NCBI GenBank assembly: GCA_046328115.1
Contig: JAXLXE010000001.1
Coordinates: forward strand, 1,178,001 to 1,242,000
DNA length: 64,000 nt
Reading direction: 5' to 3'
From: JAXLXE01 sp046328115
Lineage (GTDB): Bacteria; Chloroflexota; UBA6077; JACCZL01
Made by a program: the position numbers and the translations under genes. The notes under the pieces were generated by a model, which did not search any database, had not been told where the DNA came from, and saw only the letters and a program-made list of their open reading frames with translations. Shown here one piece after another: positions 59,963 through 64,000 of the stretch (position 1 is its first letter; the number at the start of each line of letters is the position of its first letter).

Positions 59963-60810
59963 GGCTTCTGCGCCACCAGCACGTTGTGAGCCGCGAACAG
60001 GTTAAGGAACGGCGTCGCCTCCACCATCGCCTCTACCCGCGTCCAGATGGGCATCAACCAGGCCGGCATGAAGTCAGGCACCAGCCCCGTCCGCGCCGCC
60101 TGATAGGGCTGCAATCCGGCCAATCGCGCCGCCTGGATAAGCTCCCAGATGCTCACCAGCCGCTCGTCGCCGTGGTCCTGGGGTACCCGCTTCATCAAGA
60201 TCGGCCAGTACGGGTTCAGTGGGTTGTGGTCCCAGATGAGCACGAAGCCACCGGACCGCACCACCCGTCCCATCTCGGCAATCGTCGCCGCCACCCGCTC
60301 CACCGTCTCCAGATGGTGCATGGTCGCCACGCTCAGCGCCAGGTCAAACGCACCATCGGCAAACGGCAGCGCCGTCGAGTACGCGCCGTATACCGCCCCC
60401 ACCCCATTGCGCTCCGCCTCGGCCAGCATGCCCGTGGATGAATCCACACCGGCCACTGCGTAGCCAGATCGGGCAATCCACCCGGCCAGCGCGCCGGTGC
60501 CGCAGCCCACGTCCAGCACGGTTCCGCCCATCGGCAGCAGCCCGCGCACCACTTCCGTGCGCTTGTTCAGGTAGTGCTCCACCACGTGCTGGCTAAACAC
60601 CTGGTCGTAGTCATGCGCCACGTGGTCGTACAGCACCTGCTGGCGGTCCGTTACGTCGTCCGCCTCCTGCTGCAGCAGCAGCGCCCGCACGCCATCCCGG
60701 TTCGGGTACGTCACCCCGCAGGACGAACACGTCATCGCGCCAGCCGCTCCCGCAAGCGCTGCGTGACACCTGGGGCAGACCGGCGGCGGCAGCGCGGCGG
60801 CGGCCTCCAT
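59959..60810 (-). CDS. Zinc-ribbon plus class I methyltransferase
   Basis: This is a 283-residue protein with an N-terminal zinc ribbon (C12, C15, C28, C31) and a SAM domain: TVLDVGCGTGALAGWIARSGY, then FDLALSVATMHHLETVERVAATIAEMGRVV. It resembles the tRNA or lipid-related ubiE-like group more than the other methyltransferase of this window. The start is ATG 60810; a TTG at 60819 is also open and would give a five-base gap-free junction with the GT2 gene. It is the middle gene of a three-gene operon, and so may modify the same lipid or glycan. Confidence 0.8.
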   Translation of the reverse strand: MEAAAALPPPVCPRCHAALAGAAGAMTCSSCGVTYPNRDGVRALLLQQEADDVTDRQQVLYDHVAHDYDQVFSQHVVEHYLNKRTEVVRGLLPMGGTVLDVGCGTGALAGWIARSGYAVAGVDSSTGMLAEAERNGVGAVYGAYSTALPFADGAFDLALSVATMHHLETVERVAATIAEMGRVVRSGGFVLIWDHNPLNPYWPILMKRVPQDHGDERLVSIWELIQAARLAGLQPYQAARTGLVPDFMPAWLMPIWTRVEAMVEATPFLNLFAAHNVLVAQKP

Positions 60811-60812
60811 GG

Positions 60813-61559
60813 TCAGCAAGAGCTGGCCTGCTTCCGCAGCGGGTGAGCTCCGGCCCAGGAGCGCAGTCGATAGGTCATCACCAGCCGAATCATCTCGATT
60901 CCTAGGAAGAATGCCTTTCGCAAGTCGCCAGTCACGGACGACTCGCCCACCCGCGGCAGGTAGTTCACCGGAATCTGGATGATCCGCATCCCCATCAGCA
61001 ACGTCAGCATCATCATCTCAGGGCCAAACGAGCTACCGCCCACGGTGAAGTGCGGCTGCACGCGCTCCAGGGCGTCTCGCCTGATCAAACGCGTGGTACA
61101 GCCCACATCCGTCAGATTCGTGGAGTTGAAAAGGATCTCCATGAACTTGGCCACTGCCCAGTTGCCCCACCGCAGGAACCAGCCCATGTTGGCCCCGCTC
61201 CAGATGAACATCCGGGCCGTGCGGCTCCCGTACACCACGTCAAAGTCGTCCGCGTAAGCCAGCAGCTTCAGTGAATCTCGCCCAAGGAAGGTACCGTCCG
61301 GCTCAGAGACGATCAGCAGGTCCCCCGTTGCCTCACGAAAACCGCGCTGAATCGCGTGACCGTAGCCCTGAGCCGGTTCGTGAATCTCCCGCGCGGGCGT
61401 GGCGGCCACTTCTTCGGACGTGCCGGCAGCGGCGTTGTTATTGACAACAACGACCTCATCAACCACCCCCGTCGCGTAGAACTCCTCGATGCTCTTGCGG
61501 ATCGAGTCACGCTCGTTGTAGGTGGGTAGAATTACTGAGACACGGTGGCCCCGCCACAT
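60813..61559 (-). CDS. Glycosyltransferase family 2 (polyprenol-phosphate mannosyl/glucosyltransferase-like)
   Basis: This is a 248-residue GT-A enzyme. The N-terminus is VSVILPTYNERDSIRKSIEEF with the first acidic site; EVVVVNNNAAAGT and LIVSEPDGTFLGRDSLKLLAYADDFDVVYGSR contain the Asp/Glu-x-Asp metal site (EPDGTF), and CTTRLIRR is conserved. No C-terminal membrane segment is obvious, so it is of the short DPM1 type. It likely makes polyprenyl-phosphate sugar for the GT-C enzyme at the operon end. The -10 box lies eight bases before the ATG. Confidence 0.85.
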   Translation of the reverse strand: MWRGHRVSVILPTYNERDSIRKSIEEFYATGVVDEVVVVNNNAAAGTSEEVAATPAREIHEPAQGYGHAIQRGFREATGDLLIVSEPDGTFLGRDSLKLLAYADDFDVVYGSRTARMFIWSGANMGWFLRWGNWAVAKFMEILFNSTNLTDVGCTTRLIRRDALERVQPHFTVGGSSFGPEMMMLTLLMGMRIIQIPVNYLPRVGESSVTGDLRKAFFLGIEMIRLVMTYRLRSWAGAHPLRKQASSC

Positions 61560-61567
61560 TTCGCGGT

Positions 61568-61597
61568 ATTGTAGGGCGGACCCGGTGGGGTGGCAAC
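61568..61597 (-). promoter_or_regulatory. Promoter of the GT2-methyltransferase-GT operon
   Basis: On the minus strand TTGCCA (61597-61592), an 18-base spacer and TACAAT (61573-61568) form a good housekeeping promoter. The -10 box ends eight bases before the ATG at 61559, so the message is leaderless or nearly so; there is no ribosome-binding site. Confidence 0.6.
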
Positions 61598-61654
61598 GGG
61601 GTCCGGCCGTGTTGAGCTCAGCACACAGTCAAGCAAACAGAGGGGCCACAGGCA

Positions 61655-62185
61655 GTGCGCGGAAGACCACGTCGACCCCAGCATGGATCTCGAAATCGGC
61701 CGGCCGGCCCGCGGCCGCCGGTCGCAAACCAGCCGGATGAGGCGGCGGGCCAGCCCGGCATCCGCCGCAAGTGTGTGCTCGTTGTAGAGGACAATGCGAC
61801 CGTGGGCGGGCTGCTGGTGGCGCTCCTACGCGAGGAGGGCTACCGCGCGCTCCGCGCCTGGGACACTGAGGACGCCATGAAGATGGCCCGAGACCGCAAG
61901 CCAGACATGATCGCTCTCGATCTCAGTCTTCCCTATCAAGAGGGTGTCCCCGCCCTTGCCACCCTGAAGGAGAACCCCGACACCCGCGAGGCGCCGCTCT
62001 TGCTCGTGGCGGGCAATGGCGTCCACCTGGCAACCGAAGAGCGCGCCATGGTCGACGAGTTCGTCGCCAAGCCGTTCGACATCGATCGGCTGCTCAACGC
62101 CTTTCGCCGGCTCATGGGGGAGCCCGAGCAAGACGTGCCGCAGCGCAACTACGCCACGACCGACTCCCATCTCAACAGCTGGTAG
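61655..62185 (+). CDS. Response-regulator receiver-domain protein
   Basis: This is a 176-residue protein with a receiver domain from about residue 40. It shows CVLVVEDNATVGGLLVALL (acidic pair E-D), the phosphorylation site in PDMIALDLSLPYQ (Asp), LLLVAGNG (a Thr/Ser replacement by Ala-Gly) and VDEFVAKPFD (Lys). No output domain follows. The first 38 residues are low-complexity and basic and may not be translated; GTG codons closer to the domain are possible starts. No histidine kinase is nearby. Its partner and role are unknown. Confidence 0.75.
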   Translation: MRGRPRRPQHGSRNRPAGPRPPVANQPDEAAGQPGIRRKCVLVVEDNATVGGLLVALLREEGYRALRAWDTEDAMKMARDRKPDMIALDLSLPYQEGVPALATLKENPDTREAPLLLVAGNGVHLATEERAMVDEFVAKPFDIDRLLNAFRRLMGEPEQDVPQRNYATTDSHLNSW

Positions 62186-62220
62186 CGATCCGCGGCCACG
62201 CGGGCCCAAAGGAGGCAACG

Positions 62221-62871
62221 ATGCCCGGCACCCCTGACGCCACGGCGCTCATGTACGTCCACATGTCCCTCGGATCGATCCCAGAAGACGAGTTCAGCCG
62301 CTGGTACGACAAACACGCCCCGGCCCGCCTGGCCATGCCTGGCGTGCTCACCGCCAGGCGGTACTGGAGCGCGTCCCCTCACGGCCCCCGCCATCTCGCG
62401 ATGTACGACCTGGCGGAGCTCTCTGCCCTCGAGTCACCGGACTATCTAGCAATGCGCGCGGACGAGCGCCCGCGCGACCGCGAGTTCATGGGCCGGCTGA
62501 CGCTGATGGACCGGCGGGTGTACCGTGCCCTGGACGTCGGCGAACCCTGGGCAAAGGCCAGCGCCAGGTCAACCCGATTCCTCATCTCTATGACCATGGA
62601 CATCCCGGTGCCCCAGATTCCAGACTATCACGCCTGGTATCTGGAGGAGCACATCCCCATGCTGCTGGAAGTGCCAGGATGGCGGCGCATCAGGCGCTTC
62701 CAACAGGTCTGCGAGGGCCATTCCTTCCTCGCTCTGCACGACGTCGACTCGCTTGACGTCTTCGAGACGCCCGAGTTCAAGGCCGCCGTGGGCACCCCCT
62801 GGCGTGACCGCGTTCTAGGATACGCCAGCAGGAGAGAACGACTAGTCTTTGAGTTGGCCCAGGCCTACTGA
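62221..62871 (+). CDS. Duplicated ferredoxin-like-fold (dimeric alpha/beta barrel, EthD-like) protein
   Basis: This 216-residue protein consists of two similar halves. The first has YVHMSLGSIPEDEFSRWYDKHAPARLAMPGVLTARRYW, the second SMTMDIPVPQIPDYHAWYLEEHIPMLLEVPGWRRIRRFQ; the W-Y-x(3-4)-H/E pattern is that of EthD/DABB-type dimeric barrels. A full barrel may form within one chain. No catalytic residue assignment is possible. AAAGGAGG sits five bases before the ATG, one of the best ribosome-binding sites in the window. It follows the receiver gene and may be cotranscribed. Confidence 0.65.
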   Translation: MPGTPDATALMYVHMSLGSIPEDEFSRWYDKHAPARLAMPGVLTARRYWSASPHGPRHLAMYDLAELSALESPDYLAMRADERPRDREFMGRLTLMDRRVYRALDVGEPWAKASARSTRFLISMTMDIPVPQIPDYHAWYLEEHIPMLLEVPGWRRIRRFQQVCEGHSFLALHDVDSLDVFETPEFKAAVGTPWRDRVLGYASRRERLVFELAQAY

Positions 62872-62888
62872 ACCGGGGCGGCTCGATC

Positions 62889-63875
62889 CTAGTTCCAGCG
62901 CCAGATCGCGGCAGCCCAGCAGAGCCCCGCACCGAAGGCGCACATCGCCACCAGGTCGCCCTCGGATATCCGGCCCTGCTCCAGCGCCTCGCACAGCGCT
63001 ACCGGGATCGAGGCGCTGGACGTGTTCCCGTAACGGTCCACGTTCATGAACATACGCTCCGGCGGCAGGTCGAGCCGCTTCCGGGCGTTCTCGATGATGC
63101 GGCTGTTTGCCTGATGCGGGATCACCAGGCTCAGCTCGTGTGAATCCAGCCCCGCCAGGGCCAGCGCCTCCAGGATTGAGTCCGGAATCACCTGGGTGGC
63201 AAATCGGAACACCTCGCGTCCGTCCATCTTGAGGTAATGCTGGCGTTCCGCCACCGAGCACGCGCTCGCCGGCTTGCGGCTACCGCCGGCGGGAACTACC
63301 AGCTTGGATGCACCGCAGCCATCCGATCCCAGTTTGAACGAGACCAGCCCGCCCGGACGGTCGGTCGCCTGCAGCAGCACGGCCCCGGCGCCGTCGCCAA
63401 AGAGCACGCACGTCGACCGATCCGTCCAGTCCATGATCCGCGACATCACGTCTGACCCTACCACGAGGACGTTTCGCATGGCGCCGGACTGAACGAACTG
63501 CGCGCCCGCCACCAGACCGTAACCAAAGGCGCCGCAGCCCGCCCCCACGTCAAACGCACCCGCTCGCGTCGCGCCCAGCGCGTCCTGAACCAGCGATCCC
63601 GTGGCCGGAAATCCAGGGTGATCCGGCGTGCCCGTGGCCACGATGATCAGGTCCAGATCCTCCGCCGCAACCGCGGCTCGATCCAGCGCCGTCCGCGCCG
63701 CCTCCACGCCCATCGTGCACGCCGTCTCGTCGTCAGCCGCGATCCGCCGCTCAACGATCCCAGTCCGCGCGCGGATCCACGCGTCGGACGTCTCCACCAG
63801 CCGCTCAAGCTCGTGATTGTCCATCACCCGGCTTGGCAGGTACTTGCCCCAGCCTGCAATCCGCACGTTCCCCAT
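62889..63875 (-). CDS. fabH: 3-oxoacyl-ACP synthase III (FabH-like)
   Basis: This is a 328-residue thiolase-fold ketosynthase that starts fatty acid chains by condensing acetyl-CoA or another acyl-CoA with malonyl-ACP. The catalytic triad is visible as Cys in DVGAGCGAFGYGL, His in VIPHQANSRIIEN and Asn in RYGNTSSASIP. The start ATG 63875 overlaps the preceding stop by one base (TGATG); GTG 63878 is also possible. It follows the carrier-protein gene cut by the window edge, so both belong to a fatty-acid or polyketide unit. Confidence 0.88.
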   Translation of the reverse strand: MGNVRIAGWGKYLPSRVMDNHELERLVETSDAWIRARTGIVERRIAADDETACTMGVEAARTALDRAAVAAEDLDLIIVATGTPDHPGFPATGSLVQDALGATRAGAFDVGAGCGAFGYGLVAGAQFVQSGAMRNVLVVGSDVMSRIMDWTDRSTCVLFGDGAGAVLLQATDRPGGLVSFKLGSDGCGASKLVVPAGGSRKPASACSVAERQHYLKMDGREVFRFATQVIPDSILEALALAGLDSHELSLVIPHQANSRIIENARKRLDLPPERMFMNVDRYGNTSSASIPVALCEALEQGRISEGDLVAMCAFGAGLCWAAAIWRWN

Positions 63876-64000
63876 CACTGGCTCGCCGCCGCTTTGCTGT
63901 CCGCGTCGGCAGCCGACCCCAGCGGCTGCTCGATGCTCAGGATCGGCTCACCCGCGTGCACGAGCTGGCCCGAGTCCACCTTGAACGCTCGAACCCGACC
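63875..64000 (-). CDS. Biotin carboxyl carrier protein-like gene, 5' part outside the window
   Basis: The last 126 bases encode the C-terminal 41 residues of a protein on the minus strand: GRVRAFKVDSGQLVHAGEPILSIEQ, then a Ser/Ala-rich tail. This matches the second half of biotinyl (or lipoyl) domains, after the modified Lys, as in acetyl-CoA carboxylase BCCP or in multi-subunit acyl-CoA carboxylases. The biotinylated Lys itself lies beyond the right edge. Its stop overlaps the FabH start. Confidence 0.65.
   Translation of the reverse strand, partial: GRVRAFKVDSGQLVHAGEPILSIEQPLGSAADADSKAAASQ

Overview
The window is GC-rich DNA of a free-living bacterium, almost entirely protein-coding: 67 protein genes, two of them cut by the window edges, and no gene-free stretch longer than about 200 bases. 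I found no rRNA, tRNA, CRISPR array, insertion sequence, prophage or replication origin. The gene set points to an aerobic or facultative member of Chloroflexota or a similar deep-branching GC-rich phylum, but this is inference and no marker gene settles it. Supporting signs are coenzyme F420 biosynthesis with a stand-alone FbiB-type reductase, a TTG-started RNase J, bactofilin, ComEA/ComEC, AtuA- and LarA-family catabolic genes, an amidase with a long FGYPVSN-type N-terminal region, and several promoters whose -10 box lies 5 to 9 bases before the start codon (leaderless messages).

Layout. 1-10.2 kb: a LarA-like (DUF2088) gene cut by the left edge, a CPBP membrane protease, nrdR divergent from RNase J, a VapBC module, a secreted amidase, an amidohydrolase followed by a tiny LIM-like zinc protein, and an AtuA enzyme split into two genes. 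10.3-17 kb: a second VapBC module, a YeiH transporter, a lone glycosyltransferase, a gamma-glutamyltransferase-like Ntn hydrolase and a RecQ-type helicase. 17-21 kb: the F420 cluster (FbiB-like reductase facing cofC-cofD) and a ThiO-like oxidase. 21-30.6 kb: a cupin, two nucleotide-sugar enzymes, an aldo-keto reductase, a lipoprotein, a glucarate-dehydratase-like enolase, bactofilin, a 34-residue membrane peptide, and comEA-comEC.

30.7-62 kb is dominated by surface-glycan genes. A plus-strand operon (30.7-36.7 kb) has five GT-B transferases. After an acyl-CoA dehydrogenase-like gene and a ParE-type toxin-antitoxin pair comes a 15-gene minus-strand operon (55.9 down to 38.7 kb), tightly packed with ATGA/GTGA overlaps. 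It holds eight GT4 transferases, a Wzx-type flippase, a DegT aminotransferase, a FemAB-like acyltransferase, a ChbG-like deacetylase, a methyltransferase, a GT39-like membrane transferase and a sugar epimerase. Divergent from it is an ABC-2 exporter pair, then an AbrB/VapC module with a clear operator palindrome, then a three-gene operon (GT2, methyltransferase, polytopic transferase). The likely combined job is to build, decorate and export a complex surface polysaccharide or set of glycolipids.

62-64 kb: a receiver-domain protein, a duplicated ferredoxin-like-fold protein, a FabH-type ketosynthase and the 3' end of a biotin carboxyl carrier protein gene. Start codons were chosen from ribosome-binding sites, four-base overlaps with the upstream gene, and -10 boxes. 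GTG and TTG starts are common.
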